Source of the DNA: Gluconacetobacter tumulisoli
GTDB taxonomy: Bacteria; Pseudomonadota; Alphaproteobacteria; Acetobacterales; Acetobacteraceae
Length of the DNA: 64,000 nucleotides
Direction: 5' to 3'
Assembly: GCF_014174155.1 (NCBI RefSeq)
Contig: NZ_JABEQM010000002.1
Coordinates: 1 to 64,000 of the forward strand
Made by a program: the position numbers and the translations under genes. Numbering within the stretch: position 1 is the first letter of the stretch; each line of letters begins with the position of its first letter. Below are positions 26,945-37,921 of the stretch, in pieces. The notes beneath the pieces are model-generated. The model searched no databases and had not been told where the DNA came from. It was given only the letters and a program-made list of their open reading frames with translations.

Positions 26945-26970
26945 AAAACAGCACCCCGAGGGATGCTGTT
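26945..26970 (-). terminator. Terminator of the atpHAGDC operon
   Basis: On the minus strand, about 30 nt beyond the atpC stop, an ACAGCA...TGCTGT stem with an inner CCC/GGG pairing and a very short loop is followed by TTTT. This fits a rho-independent terminator for the ATP synthase operon. A second 9-bp GC-rich stem with a two-base loop lies at 26890-26909. Confidence 0.7.
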
Positions 26971-26998
26971 CCAGTCGTCCGGATCGTTGTCGGTCCGG

Positions 26999-27412
26999 TC
27001 AGGCGGCCTGGCCGCCGGCGGCCTCGATCTCGGCGCGGGCGGACTGCATCTTTTCCATCAGCAGGTCCAGCGCCGGCACGTTCATCTTGTCGGCGGCCTC
27101 GTACGAGGCCTCCAGGCCCGCCAGACGGGCCTGGGCCGCATCGACCGACAGGTCGGCCAGCACCGTCGCCTGGTCGGCCAGGATGGTGCAGCGCGTCGCC
27201 GTCAGGTCGGCGAAGCCGCCGGCCACGAAGAACCGGTCGGTTACCGCCCCGTCCTGATACAGTTCGACCACGCCACCACGCAGCAGCAGCATCATCGGCG
27301 CGTGGTCGGGCATGGCGGCGATATCGCCCTCCAGGCCCGGCATCACCGCCATGTCGACAGCACGCGAGAACAGGACTTTCTCGGGGCTGACGATCTCGAC
27401 CTCAATCGGCAT
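26999..27412 (-). CDS. atpC: F1 ATP synthase epsilon subunit
   Basis: A 137-residue epsilon subunit. The N-terminal beta-sandwich begins PIEVEIVSPEKVLFSRAVDM and contains MPGLEGDIAAMPDHAPMM; the C-terminal part forms the helical hairpin. It is part of the central stalk and regulates ATPase activity. It is the last gene of the atpH-A-G-D-C operon, 31 nt after atpD, with a hairpin terminator behind it. Confidence 0.95.
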   Translation of the reverse strand: MPIEVEIVSPEKVLFSRAVDMAVMPGLEGDIAAMPDHAPMMLLLRGGVVELYQDGAVTDRFFVAGGFADLTATRCTILADQATVLADLSVDAAQARLAGLEASYEAADKMNVPALDLLMEKMQSARAEIEAAGGQAA

Positions 27413-27443
27413 GGGCTGTCTTCCTTGCGCCGGATCCGACCGT

Positions 27444-28955
<1,512 letters not shown>

Positions 28956-29840
28956 TCAGACAGCCTGGGCGCCCGAAATGATCTCGATCAGTTCATTGGT
29001 GATGTTGGTCTGACGGGTACGGTTGTACGTCAGTGTCAGGCGATCGATGGCCTTGCCGGCGTTGCGCGTCGCGCTGTCCATCGCGGTCATGCGCGCGCCC
29101 TGCTCGCCGGCCGCGCTCTCCAGCATGGTCGCATAGAGCTGGACCTGCAGGTTGCGCGGCAGCAGGCGGGAGAGAAGCTCCTCCTCGCCCGGCTCGAACT
29201 CGTAGACCGGGGCGTCCGGCGCGGCGGCGGCGTCATCGTTCCCCGGCATCGCCAGGGGAACCAGCTGCAACTCGGTCGGGGTCTGGGACATGACGTTGTT
29301 GAACCGGTTGTAGATCACCGTACAGACGTCGAATTCGCCCTTTTCCAGCCGGCTGGTAATCGCCTCGCCCAGTTCGGCGGCGGCCGAGAACGGGATTTCC
29401 CTGCCGCCCGAGCCATGGACATGATCGACGATCAGGTCCGCGAATTCGCGGATCAGGTAGTCATGGCCCTTCCGTCCGACCGGCAGCAGGCGAACGGTCT
29501 TGCCCTCGGCCTGCAGGCGGCGGATCAGGTTCCGCGTCACGCGGTTGATGTTGGCGTTGAAGGCCCCGGCCAGGCCACGGTCGCTGGTCATCGGGACCAG
29601 CAGATGGACCTTGTCGTTCCCCGTTCCGGCCAGCAGCACGGGCAGGCCGGTCTGGCCCTTCGCGCTGCGGCCCAGTTCGGCCAGCATCCGGCGCATCGCC
29701 GTGGCGTAGGGACGCGCGGCCTCGGCACGGGTCTGGGCCCGGCGCAGCTTGGCCGCCGCCACCATCTTCATGGCGCTGGTGATCTTCTTCGTCGATTTGA
29801 CGCTTCCGATCCGCGCGCGGAGTTCCTTGAGGGAAGCCAT
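28956..29840 (-). CDS. atpG: F1 ATP synthase gamma subunit
   Basis: A 294-residue gamma subunit. The N-terminus ASLKELRARIGSVKSTKKIT and the C-terminus RNAGKAIDRLTLTYNRTRQ with NITNELIEIISGA form the coiled-coil rotor shaft. It lies between atpA and atpD in the same operon, 30 nt before atpD. Confidence 0.96.
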   Translation of the reverse strand: MASLKELRARIGSVKSTKKITSAMKMVAAAKLRRAQTRAEAARPYATAMRRMLAELGRSAKGQTGLPVLLAGTGNDKVHLLVPMTSDRGLAGAFNANINRVTRNLIRRLQAEGKTVRLLPVGRKGHDYLIREFADLIVDHVHGSGGREIPFSAAAELGEAITSRLEKGEFDVCTVIYNRFNNVMSQTPTELQLVPLAMPGNDDAAAAPDAPVYEFEPGEEELLSRLLPRNLQVQLYATMLESAAGEQGARMTAMDSATRNAGKAIDRLTLTYNRTRQTNITNELIEIISGAQAV

Positions 29841-29856
29841 GGGTGCCTGTTGTCCC

Positions 29857-31395
29857 TCAGCCCGCGAACTGACGGCTGAACGACGTCAGAAATTCGGTCA
29901 GGCGCGCCTCGTTGTCCTTGGTGATCTGCCGCTCGGTCCGGATCGAGGCCAGGATGTCCTTGCCGGCCGTGCGCATCTCGGCCAGCAGCTGGCGCTCGAA
30001 GGAGATGACCTTGTCGACCGGCACGGCGTCGACGAAGCCGCGGGTGCCCGCGAACAGGACGACCACCTGCTCCTCGACCACCAGGGGCGAGGTCTCGGGC
30101 TGCTTCAGCAGCTCGACCAGGCGCGCGCCGCGGGCCAGCTGCTTCTGCGTCGCCGGATCGAGGTCCGAGGCGAACTGCGAGAAGGCGGCCATTTCGCGAT
30201 ACTGCGCCAGCTCCAGCTTGATCTTGCCGGCCACCTGCTTCATCGCCTTGATCTGCGCGGCGGAACCGACGCGCGAGACCGAGCCGCCGACATTCACCGC
30301 CGGACGGATGCCGCGGTAGAACAGGTCGGTCTCCAGGAACACCTGGCCGTCGGTGATCGAGATCACGTTGGTCGGAATGTAGGCGGACACGTCGCCGGCC
30401 TGGGTCTCGATGACCGGCAGGGCGGTCAGCGACCCGGCGCCATAGGCGTCCGACATCTTCGCCGCACGTTCCAGCAGGCGGGAATGCAGGAAGAACACGT
30501 CGCCCGGATAGGCCTCGCGGCCCGGCGGACGGCGCAGCAGCAGCGACATCTGGCGATAGGCCACCGCCTGCTTGGACAGATCGTCATAGACGATCAGCGC
30601 ATGCATGCCGTTGTCGCGGAAATACTCGCCCATCGCGCAGGCGGCGTAGGGGGCCAGGTACTGCAGCGGCGCCGGGTCCGAGGCGGTGGCGGCGACGACG
30701 ATGGAATATTCCATCGCGCCCGCTTCCTCCAGCGTGCGGACCAGCTGCGCGACGGTCGAGCGCTTCTGCCCGATCGCGACATAGATGCAGTACAGCGACT
30801 TCTTGTCGTCGCCCAGCGCGTTGACCGATTTCTGCGCGACGATGGTGTCGATCAGGATGGCGGTCTTGCCGGTCTGGCGGTCGCCGATGATCAGTTCGCG
30901 CTGGCCGCGCCCGATGGGCACGAGGGCGTCGATGGCCTTGATGCCGGTCTGCATCGGCTCGCTGACCGACTGGCGCGGCATGATGCCCGGCGCCTTGACG
31001 TCGGCGCGCTTCATGGTGACGTCGCCGACCAGCGGTCCCTTGCCGTCGATCGGGTTGCCCAGGCCGTCGACCACGCGGCCCAGCAGGGCCTTGCCGGTCG
31101 GGACCTCGACGACGGCGCCGGTGCGCGACACCGGGTCGCCTTCGCGCATGTCGGCGTCGTCGCCGAAGATGACGATACCGACATTGTCGTTTTCAAGGTT
31201 CAGCGCCATGCCGCGCTGGCCGGTCGCCGGAAATTCGACCATTTCGCCCGACTGCACGTTCTGCAGCCCGTAGACGCGGGCGATGCCGTCGCCGACGGAC
31301 AGGATCGTCCCGGTCTCGGCGATATCGACAGGCGTATCGAACGTGGCGATCTGCTGCTTGAGGATATCCGAAATCTCTGCGGGGCGGATTTCCAT
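29857..31395 (-). CDS. atpA: F1 ATP synthase alpha subunit
   Basis: A 512-residue alpha subunit. P-loop [14 protein letters not shown], the segment [20 protein letters not shown] and the start [20 protein letters not shown] match the family. It carries the non-catalytic nucleotide sites of F1. I place the start at ATG 31395, which shares one base with the atpH stop (TGATG on the minus strand); the GTG immediately upstream is a possible alternative. Confidence 0.96.
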   Translation of the reverse strand: MEIRPAEISDILKQQIATFDTPVDIAETGTILSVGDGIARVYGLQNVQSGEMVEFPATGQRGMALNLENDNVGIVIFGDDADMREGDPVSRTGAVVEVPTGKALLGRVVDGLGNPIDGKGPLVGDVTMKRADVKAPGIMPRQSVSEPMQTGIKAIDALVPIGRGQRELIIGDRQTGKTAILIDTIVAQKSVNALGDDKKSLYCIYVAIGQKRSTVAQLVRTLEEAGAMEYSIVVAATASDPAPLQYLAPYAACAMGEYFRDNGMHALIVYDDLSKQAVAYRQMSLLLRRPPGREAYPGDVFFLHSRLLERAAKMSDAYGAGSLTALPVIETQAGDVSAYIPTNVISITDGQVFLETDLFYRGIRPAVNVGGSVSRVGSAAQIKAMKQVAGKIKLELAQYREMAAFSQFASDLDPATQKQLARGARLVELLKQPETSPLVVEEQVVVLFAGTRGFVDAVPVDKVISFERQLLAEMRTAGKDILASIRTERQITKDNEARLTEFLTSFSRQFAG

Positions 31396-31991
31396 CACGC
31401 GGCTCCCTTCATGGCGTGGTGCAGGCGGGTCAGGCGGGATCTGAGGCTGGTGTCATACTGTCGGGCGCCGACGCGCACGACCAGACCGCCCAGCAGCGCC
31501 GCATCGACACGCTCCTGAATGTTGACCCTGGAATAGCCGGCCTCGGCGAGGCGGCTCTGAATCTGGATGCGCTGCAAGTCCGTCAGGGGCTGGGCCGAAA
31601 CGATTTCGGCCACCTCTTCCCCGCGCTTGGCGGCAGCGATCGCCGACAGGGCGTCGAGGATCGCCGGCAGGCGGGACAGGCGGCGGTTGCGGGCGATGAC
31701 GCCCACGAAATGACGGATGGTCTCGCCGAACCCCTGGGCCTCCAGCACCGCCAGGACCGCGCGCGTGGCGTCCTTGATGTCGAGGGTGCGATCGCTCAGG
31801 ACGGCGCGGAACGCGGCGCTGCCGTCGATCAGGCCGCGCAGGGCGACGGCCTGCGGCAGGACCTCGTCCAGCAGCCACCGGTCGGCAGCGAGTTCGTAGA
31901 GTGCCGTTGCGTAACGACCCGGCAGGCCGTTGGCAACGGAGGAGATCGGTATTGTTGTCGTTCCACCCGAAACCACGGTCGGTTTTTCCAT
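31395..31991 (-). CDS. atpH: F1 ATP synthase delta subunit
   Basis: A 198-residue delta (OSCP-like) subunit. The segments [20 protein letters not shown] near residue 26 and [20 protein letters not shown] with [20 protein letters not shown] near the C-terminus are typical. It links F1 to the peripheral stalk. It is the first gene of the atpHAGDC operon and its stop overlaps the atpA start. Confidence 0.94.
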   Translation of the reverse strand: MEKPTVVSGGTTTIPISSVANGLPGRYATALYELAADRWLLDEVLPQAVALRGLIDGSAAFRAVLSDRTLDIKDATRAVLAVLEAQGFGETIRHFVGVIARNRRLSRLPAILDALSAIAAAKRGEEVAEIVSAQPLTDLQRIQIQSRLAEAGYSRVNIQERVDAALLGGLVVRVGARQYDTSLRSRLTRLHHAMKGAA

Positions 31992-32149
31992 CCCAGATCT
32001 TGGTCGCTACAGCAGGCCGGCAGGCCCCGGAAGGCACCCGTTGCCGCTGGCCGGGCGTCTAGCACGCTGCCCCGCGTCACGCAACCGAGACCATGGCCGA
32101 AATCCGGCCTTCGTCAAGGGAGTTGTCGGGATTTCCGCCTGGACGCCGA

Positions 32150-33310
32150 TCAGGTCGGCGCACCGGTCGCCGAGGGCACGGCCGGGGGGCGGAACGCCGT
32201 CGTCTCGCGCTCGACCAGCGTGACCCCCAGGTCCACGATCCGGGGCACGTCCGGCCGGCCCGCCAGCAGGTCCAGCACCATGCCCCCCGTCCGTTCGCCC
32301 ATCGCGCGGAAATCGACCGCGACGGTGGTCAGGGCGGGCACCATCTGCCGCCCCACCTCGAACCCGCCGAATCCGATCAGCGACACATCGCCCGGCACCC
32401 GCACGCCCCGCCGGTGGCATTCCATCAGCGCGCCGACGCCGACCAGGTCGGACACCGCGAACACGGCCTCCAGGTCCGGGGCCTGGTCCAGCAGCCGGCC
32501 CATGGCCTGCGCGCCGTGGGTGAACGATACCGGCGCATTGCCCATGCGCAGCACCAGCGCGTCGGACCGCCCGGCCTCGCGCAGCGCCTCGGCGAACCCC
32601 TCCAGGCGCTCGCCACCACGATGGTCGCAGGACAGGCCGTCGCCCGCCGCGCCCAGCGCGCCGATGCGCCGGTGACCCAGTGCCATCAGGTGCCGCGCGG
32701 CCATCCGCCCGGCCTCGCGGTTCGAATAGCCGACCATGCGGTTCACCGGCCGGCTGGCCAGCCCCGCCATCTGGACGATAGGAATCGTCTCGGCCGCCAG
32801 CAGGCCGCGCAGGGCGGGGCCGCGCGGCCCCGCCGGCAGGACCAGTGCCTCCGCCCGGCGGGCCAGCATGTCGCGCACATGCCGAAGCATTGCGTTTTCG
32901 TCATAATCGGTATACCCGATCAGCAACTCGTACCCCTCGCGGCGGATGATGTCCGTCAGGCCCCGGGCGGCGTCGGCAAAATTGGTGTTGGTCAGGGTAG
33001 GTACCACCAGGCCGACGAATCCGCTGCGTCGGGTGGACAGGGCCTCGGCCGCGCGGTCGGGGACGTAGCCCAGTTCGGCGATCGCGCGTTCGATGGCCCG
33101 GCGCGTGTCCTCGCGCACCAGGTGGGGGGCCCGCAGGGCGCGCGAGACGGTCATGCGCGACACCCCGGCCCGGGCCGAGACGTCCATGATGGTGGGACGG
33201 CCGCCGCCAGCCCGCGCCCCGGCCGCGGGCGGCACGACCCGGGACAAGGCACGGGCCTCGATGATCTGCCCGGCCCCGTCGCCGGTCCCTGTCCGCGTCC
33301 TGCCTGTCAT
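32150..33310 (-). CDS. LacI-family transcriptional regulator (GntR-repressor type)
   Basis: A LacI-type repressor of 386 residues from this start. The helix-turn-helix RPTIMDVSARAGVSRMTVSRAL lies about 37 residues in, followed by the hinge ALSTRRSGFVGLVVPTLTN and a periplasmic-binding-protein-like sensor domain. The hinge region and the sequence PTLTNTNFADAARGL resemble the gluconate repressor GntR of enteric bacteria. It is divergent from the SDR gene at 33465, which looks like gluconate 5-dehydrogenase, so it probably represses that gene and responds to a sugar acid. The N-terminal extension before the HTH is unusual. The start is uncertain: an ATG at 33340 and a GTG at 33352 are also open. 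Confidence 0.85.
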   Translation of the reverse strand: MTGRTRTGTGDGAGQIIEARALSRVVPPAAGARAGGGRPTIMDVSARAGVSRMTVSRALRAPHLVREDTRRAIERAIAELGYVPDRAAEALSTRRSGFVGLVVPTLTNTNFADAARGLTDIIRREGYELLIGYTDYDENAMLRHVRDMLARRAEALVLPAGPRGPALRGLLAAETIPIVQMAGLASRPVNRMVGYSNREAGRMAARHLMALGHRRIGALGAAGDGLSCDHRGGERLEGFAEALREAGRSDALVLRMGNAPVSFTHGAQAMGRLLDQAPDLEAVFAVSDLVGVGALMECHRRGVRVPGDVSLIGFGGFEVGRQMVPALTTVAVDFRAMGERTGGMVLDLLAGRPDVPRIVDLGVTLVERETTAFRPPAVPSATGAPT

Positions 33311-33411
33311 GCCCGGCCCGCACCCCCTGCCCGTCCGCATCGAATCGTTCACGGAAACTTATAGGCCGGGGTGGACGAAACCGACGCGAGAAATATGGAC
33401 AAGGCCGCCAT

Positions 33412-33450
33412 GTTCCTGTCCCGATACGGACCGGAATCAAGAACAGGAAC
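33412..33450. promoter_or_regulatory. Inverted repeat ahead of the SDR gene
   Basis: GTTCCTGT at 33412-33419 is repeated in inverse orientation as ACAGGAAC at 33443-33450, 15 nt before the SDR start codon. It lies between the divergent regulator and dehydrogenase genes. It could be an operator or a leader hairpin that sequesters the translation start region. Spacing is wider than a classical LacI-family operator. Confidence 0.35.
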
Positions 33451-33464
33451 GGGAACCGCCCCAT

Positions 33465-34250
33465 ATGTCTTCTCTTGCCCTTTTCGACCTGACCGGACGG
33501 TTGGCCCTGGTGACGGGATCCAGCGGTGGCATCGGCCTGGCGATCGCCGCCGGCCTGGCCGACGCCGGCGCCCGCGTGGTCCTGAACGGCCGCGACGCCG
33601 CCCGCCTGGAGGACGCCGCCGCCCTGCTGCGCCAGGCGGCCCCGGATGGCGTGGAGCGCACGATCCTGACCAGCGCGTTCGACGTGACCGACCGCCTGGC
33701 CGTCGAGGACGGCGTGCGCCGGCTGGAAGAGGCCTCCGGCCCCATCCGCATCCTGGTCAACAATGCCGGCATCCAGCGCCGCGCGCCGCTGGACAGCTTT
33801 TCGGCCGAGGACTGGTCGGAACTGATGCGAACGAACCTCGACAGCGTCTTCTATGTCGGCGCGGCGGTCGCCCGGCACATGATCCCGCGCGGCGAGGGCA
33901 AGATCATCAATATCGGCAGCGTGCAGTGCGAACTCGCCCGCCCGGGCATCGCCCCCTACACGGCGTCGAAGGGTGCGGTGAAGAACCTGACCAAGGGCAT
34001 GTGCGCCGACTGGGCCCGGCACGGGCTGCAGATCAACGCCATCGGACCGGGCTATTTCGAGACGCCGCTGAACCGCGCGCTGGTCGAGGACCCGGAGTTC
34101 AATGCCTGGCTGAAAAAGCGTACCCCCGCCGGCCGCTGGGGCAAGGTGGAGGAACTGCAGGGGGCGGCTGTCTTCCTGGCCTCCGACGCCTCGTCCTTCG
34201 TCAACGGGCAGACGCTTTACGTGGACGGGGGCGTGCTCTCGGTCCTCTGA
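33465..34250 (+). CDS. SDR oxidoreductase, probable gluconate 5-dehydrogenase
   Basis: A 261-residue short-chain dehydrogenase. Cofactor motif LVTGSSGGIGLAIAAGLADA, NNAGIQRRAPLD, catalytic Ser in INIGSVQCELARPG and catalytic YTASKGAVKNLTKGMCADWA are all present, with INAIGPGYFETPLN and the C-terminal GQTLYVDGGV. The NNAGIQRR and PGYFETPLN segments are typical of gluconate 5-dehydrogenase (5-ketogluconate reductase, NADPH), a cytoplasmic enzyme of acetic acid bacteria. The ATG at 33465 puts the nucleotide motif at residues 17-24. The 3' end overlaps the convergent MFS gene by 34 bp. Confidence 0.86.
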   Translation: MSSLALFDLTGRLALVTGSSGGIGLAIAAGLADAGARVVLNGRDAARLEDAAALLRQAAPDGVERTILTSAFDVTDRLAVEDGVRRLEEASGPIRILVNNAGIQRRAPLDSFSAEDWSELMRTNLDSVFYVGAAVARHMIPRGEGKIINIGSVQCELARPGIAPYTASKGAVKNLTKGMCADWARHGLQINAIGPGYFETPLNRALVEDPEFNAWLKKRTPAGRWGKVEELQGAAVFLASDASSFVNGQTLYVDGGVLSVL

Positions 34251-35746
34251 CCGGCGAGGCGGACATCCGGGGCGGGGCTTGCCCCGCCTTCCAGCATCGC
34301 ACGTACCGCCAGGACGCTGGCACGCGCCCGCGCCCCGGTGGACAGCAGGCCCAGCCACGCGATGAAGCCGGCCAGGGCCACCACGCCCCACCACACCCGA
34401 TGGCTGGCCAGCGGCAGCAGGACCATGGCGACGCGATCGCCGCCAGCCCCCGTGCCTGCCCCGGCCTCCAGGCCCGTCCCGGCCTTGACCATCGCCGACG
34501 CCGTCATCGTGCCGGACACCGCGATCCCCAGCAGCGCGCCGATCTGCCGGCTGGTCGAGGCCAGCGCCGCGGCCAGCCCCGCCTGGTCCCGAGGCATGCC
34601 CGACACGGCGGCATTGGTGATGGGCGCGTTGCACAGGCCGAATCCGCACCCGCACAGCCCGTAGGATACCGTCAGCAGGCCCAGCGGCGTCGCATCCCCA
34701 AGTCCGGTCAGCAACAATGCCCCGCCCCCCAGCCCCGCCGCCGACAGCAGCAGCGGCAGGCGCGCGCCCCGCGCGGCGACCAGCCGGCCCGAAAGCGGCG
34801 CGCAGACCATGACCCCCAGCGCGAATGGCAGCGTGCACAGCCCCGCATGCAGGGCGGACAGGCCGCGCACGTCCTGCAGGTACAGCGTGTTCAGGAACAG
34901 GAAGGCGCTGAAGATCGCGAAGGCGCAGATCGCGATCAGGATCGCCCCCGTAAACGGCAGCGCGCGGAAGAAGCGCATATCCAGCAGCGGCTGCGCCCGG
35001 CGCCGTTCCACCACGACCAGGGCCACCGCGCCCAGCGCCGCCAATGCCAGGCCGCCCTCGATCGCCGGCGCGCGCCAGCCATAATCCCGCACCTCGATCA
35101 GGGCCGACGTCACGGCGGCCAGGGTCAGCGCCACCAGGACCTGCGCCGGAACATCGATCGCCCGCGCCCGCGCGGCACGGGATTCGGGGATGAACCGCAG
35201 GCTGAGCCAGATCGCCAGAACGCCGACCGGCACGTTGACCCAGAACACCGCCCGCCATCCCGCGTATGTCGTCAACACGCCCCCCGCCAGCGGCCCCAGC
35301 GCCAGCGCCACGCCCGACATGGCGCCCCACATCCCGATCGCCCGTGCCCGCGCGCCGGGGGCGGTAAAGACATTGGCGATGATCGACAGCGCCACCGGGT
35401 TCAGCATGGCGCCCCCCAGTCCCTGGAACCCCCGCGCCAGCACCAGGGCCAGCGCGGACGGCGCAAGGCCGCACAGCACCGATCCCAGGCAGAAGGTCGC
35501 GATTCCCGTCACGAAGACCCGCCGGCGGCCGATGCGGTCGGCCGTTGACCCCGCCACCACCAGCAGGCTGGCGACCGCCAGCGTATAGGCGTCGACAACC
35601 CATTGCAGGGTGGAGAACCGCCCGCCCAGATCCGCGCGAATCGACGGCAGGGCCACATTGACGATGGTCACGTCCATCATCACCAGCAGCAGGCTCAGGC
35701 AGCAGGTCGCCAGGACCAGGCCGGGACGAAGAGGCGAATCGGACAT
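34217..35746 (-). CDS. MFS multidrug transporter, DHA2 (14-TMS) type
   Basis: A 509-residue transporter. VMMDVTIVNVALPSIRADLG at the first helix, LQWVVDAYTLAVASLLVVAG and DRIGRRRVFVTGIATFCLGS (motif A) are the DHA2 drug:H+ antiporter signatures; length fits 14 transmembrane helices. It likely exports drugs or toxic metabolites. The start MSDSPLRPG at 35746 is chosen because the first helix then follows at once; the frame is open 29 codons further without membrane character. Its last 34 bp overlap the 3' end of the convergent SDR gene. Confidence 0.9.
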   Translation of the reverse strand: MSDSPLRPGLVLATCCLSLLLVMMDVTIVNVALPSIRADLGGRFSTLQWVVDAYTLAVASLLVVAGSTADRIGRRRVFVTGIATFCLGSVLCGLAPSALALVLARGFQGLGGAMLNPVALSIIANVFTAPGARARAIGMWGAMSGVALALGPLAGGVLTTYAGWRAVFWVNVPVGVLAIWLSLRFIPESRAARARAIDVPAQVLVALTLAAVTSALIEVRDYGWRAPAIEGGLALAALGAVALVVVERRRAQPLLDMRFFRALPFTGAILIAICAFAIFSAFLFLNTLYLQDVRGLSALHAGLCTLPFALGVMVCAPLSGRLVAARGARLPLLLSAAGLGGGALLLTGLGDATPLGLLTVSYGLCGCGFGLCNAPITNAAVSGMPRDQAGLAAALASTSRQIGALLGIAVSGTMTASAMVKAGTGLEAGAGTGAGGDRVAMVLLPLASHRVWWGVVALAGFIAWLGLLSTGARARASVLAVRAMLEGGASPAPDVRLAGQRTESTPPST

Positions 35747-35874
35747 GCGGCCCCGACAATAGGAACACCCCCGTCCCTGCACAATCGCGCCAGCCGATTC
35801 CCCCGCGCACGGACGCGCGAGCACGCAGCGCACCCTGCGGGAAGCATTTTTTCAGGATTTCAAGATAAGGAGAA

Positions 35875-35948
35875 TGGAGCGGGCGAAGGGAATCGAACCC
35901 TCCTCAGAAGCTTGGAAGGCTACTGCATTACCACTATGCTACGCCCGC
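35875..35948 (-). tRNA. tRNA-Gly (anticodon UCC)
   Basis: A 74-nt cloverleaf on the minus strand including an encoded CCA. The acceptor stem GCGGGCG pairs with CGCCCGC, the anticodon loop is CTTCCAA, and the T-loop GGTTCGATTCC is standard. The second pair of the anticodon stem appears to be a T-T mismatch, otherwise pairing is complete. Confidence 0.92.
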
Positions 35949-36185
35949 CCATCGCGATGTTCATAGCGCCGAACGCCGCCCGGCGGCAAGTCCCCGCCCC
36001 GCACAATGCGCCGCCGCCCCCGCCTGCCTCGGGCCCTGTCAGGAATCCCGATCACGGGAATCGCACTACACCCCCTTGACTTTGCCGGCCGGTCATACTT
36101 TTTTCCGCTGCCTGCGCCGGGTTCGCACGGGTGGCCAAGAGGACAGCTTTCCGCTATCTCTTGGTCGGCGCCGAAGGCGGCATGC

Positions 36186-36262
36186 AGGGGTGTAGCTCAA
36201 TTGGCTAGAGCGCCGGTCTCCAAAACCGGAGGTTGCGGGTTCGAGACCCTCCACCCCTGCCA
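36186..36262 (+). tRNA. tRNA-Trp (anticodon CCA)
   Basis: A 77-nt cloverleaf with encoded CCA. The acceptor stem AGGGGTG pairs with CACCCCT, the anticodon stem-loop CCGGT-CTCCAAA-ACCGG gives anticodon CCA, and the T-arm GGGTTCGAGACCC is present. It precedes secE-nusG, an order common in proteobacteria. Confidence 0.96.
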
Positions 36263-36391
36263 ACCGCCCCGCTCGGGTTGATCCCCGCGCGGTGCAGTTA
36301 CGGTGCCCCGACATGCAGTTGAGGCGTTTTTCAGCCCCGTCCGCCATATCGCCGGATGGACGGCGGCGTGGTGTTACAAGAAGGGTGTTTC

Positions 36392-36586
36392 GTGTCGGTC
36401 AGTCCCGCGAAATTTGTGCAAGAGGTCCGCGCGGAAGCGGGCAAGGTCACATGGCCCACGCGTCGCGCCACGCTGGTGACGACCGGGGCGGTGCTGGCCA
36501 TGGCCGCCCTGACGTCGGCGTTTTTCTTCGTCGTCGACCAGATCATCGGCCTCGGCGTACGTGAACTTTTTGGGCTTGGAGGCTGA
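36392..36586 (+). CDS. secE: Preprotein translocase subunit SecE
   Basis: A 64-residue single-span Sec[21 protein letters not shown] is the conserved cytoplasmic amphipathic helix and WP turn, followed by one transmembrane helix ([20 protein letters not shown]). It is an essential part of SecYEG in the inner membrane. The start is GTG 36392 with AAGGG about 7 nt upstream. nusG starts 10 nt after the stop. Confidence 0.93.
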   Translation: MSVSPAKFVQEVRAEAGKVTWPTRRATLVTTGAVLAMAALTSAFFFVVDQIIGLGVRELFGLGG

Positions 36587-36596
36587 GGAACGGACC

Positions 36597-37127
36597 ATGG
36601 CAAAACGTTGGTACGTCGTTCACGTCTATTCAGGCTTCGAAAAGAAGATCGCCCAGCACATCAAGGAGCAGGCGGCGCAGAAGGGGCTGTCCGACCATTT
36701 CGGTGACGTCCTGGTGCCGTCCGAGGAAGTCGTCGAGGTCCGGCGCGGCCAGAAGGTCAGCTCCGAGCGGAAATTCTTCCCCGGCTACGTCCTGGTCAAC
36801 ATGGAACTGACCGACGATGCCTGGCATCTGGTCAAGGACACGCCCAAGGTCACCGGCTTCCTGGGCAGCAAGACCCGTCCCTCGCCGATTCCCAACGCCG
36901 AGGCCGAGCGGATCATGAAGCAGGCGCAGGAAGGGGTGGAACGCCCCCGCCCCTCCGTCACCTTCGAGATCGGCGAGCAGGTACGCGTCTCCGACGGCCC
37001 GTTCACGTCGTTCAACGGCACGATCGAGGAAGTGGACGAGGAAAAGGCCCGCCTCAAGGTCAGCGTCTCGATCTTCGGCCGCTCCACGCCGGTCGACCTG
37101 GAATACAGCCAGGTCGAGAAGCTCTGA
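36597..37127 (+). CDS. nusG: Transcription termination/antitermination factor NusG
   Basis: A 176-residue Nus[21 protein letters not shown] begins the NGN domain and [20 protein letters not shown] begins the KOW domain. It binds RNA polymerase and couples it to Rho or ribosomal protein S10. It follows secE by 10 nt and ends in a clear intrinsic terminator at 37154, so the secE-nusG unit stops there. Confidence 0.97.
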   Translation: MAKRWYVVHVYSGFEKKIAQHIKEQAAQKGLSDHFGDVLVPSEEVVEVRRGQKVSSERKFFPGYVLVNMELTDDAWHLVKDTPKVTGFLGSKTRPSPIPNAEAERIMKQAQEGVERPRPSVTFEIGEQVRVSDGPFTSFNGTIEEVDEEKARLKVSVSIFGRSTPVDLEYSQVEKL

Positions 37128-37153
37128 TCGTCTCCGACGGTCCCGAACGAACG

Positions 37154-37180
37154 AAGGGCGCCCTGCGGCGCCCTTTTTTA
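37154..37180 (+). terminator. Rho-independent terminator after nusG
   Basis: A 9-bp stem AAGGGCGCC / GGCGCCCTT with a short loop, followed by a T-run, about 27 nt past the nusG stop. Confidence 0.92.
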
Positions 37181-37245
37181 TTTCCAGCTTGCTGGCCCTC
37201 ACCACGACCGCTGAAACCCCGCCCCCGATCAGGGGTAACCAGATC

Positions 37246-37297
37246 GGTTTCCAAGGCCGGTGGCCTTTGGCGGGTTTCAGGGCAGAGCCCTGATCCC
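37246..37297. repeat. REP-like double-palindrome element, copy B
   Basis: Same layout as the element at 26816-26866 but inverted: GGTTTCC, a palindrome CCAAGGCC...GGCCTTTGG, then CAGGGCAGAGCCCTG. Its outer palindrome forms the last codons and the stop of pqiC. Confidence 0.6.
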
Positions 37298-37918
37298 GCC
37301 GCCCAGGGTCCGCAGCCGCACCGCCGCCTCATCGGCGACCTGCCCCAGCAGGCTGCTCAACGCCGCCACCATGCCGGGCGTGCCCCCGCCCTGCACCGGC
37401 AGGGTCAGGGCCAGCACGCTGGACGATCCGGGTTCGCCGACCGGATGGACGGCCAGGCTGCCCGCCAGGACGGCACGTCCCGCGTCGTCCCGCGCAAAGC
37501 GCGTCACATCCAGTTCCACCACCGCCAGCGGCGTGCCGGCCGCCGAATCGTTCTGCGCGAACACCGCGCTGCCCGGCAGGCGTTGCTGCAGGTTCGCGGT
37601 CAGCACGTAGGCGATCATGGTCGGCAGCGATTCGCTCCAGGCGTCGCCGCTGCGCAGCTTGATGCGATAATCGCCGTCGCTGCCCACGATCCGGTCGCGA
37701 TCCAGCGACAGCGCGACGGTGGGGGTCCGGACCTCGATCACCGCGGGGGCCCCGCCCTGGGCGGGGCCGGGCCAGGGGGCCAGCGTATAGAAGGCCGGAT
37801 CGGACGAGCAGGCAGCCAGCGGAGCGATCGCCGCGACCGCCAGCAGGCCCAGACCACGCCCCAGCACCGCCCGACGCGATGCGGGACGTCGGCTTGGTGT
37901 GTACCCTGGCAATATCAT
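37277..37918 (-). CDS. pqiC: PqiC-like lipoprotein (ABC-type transport auxiliary)
   Basis: A 213-residue outer-membrane-type lipoprotein. A twin-arginine-like basic start and hydrophobic stretch lead to the lipobox LAAC with Cys37. The mature part (PAFYTLAPWPGP, VEVRTPTVALSLDRDRIV in style) fits the PqiC/YmbA family, DUF330. It lies 3 nt after pqiB and completes the pqiA-pqiB-pqiC operon, which forms an intermembrane lipid-transport bridge. The last codons and the stop are supplied by a repeat palindrome. Confidence 0.85.
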   Translation of the reverse strand: MILPGYTPSRRPASRRAVLGRGLGLLAVAAIAPLAACSSDPAFYTLAPWPGPAQGGAPAVIEVRTPTVALSLDRDRIVGSDGDYRIKLRSGDAWSESLPTMIAYVLTANLQQRLPGSAVFAQNDSAAGTPLAVVELDVTRFARDDAGRAVLAGSLAVHPVGEPGSSSVLALTLPVQGGGTPGMVAALSSLLGQVADEAAVRLRTLGGGIRALP

Positions 37919-37921
37919 CGA

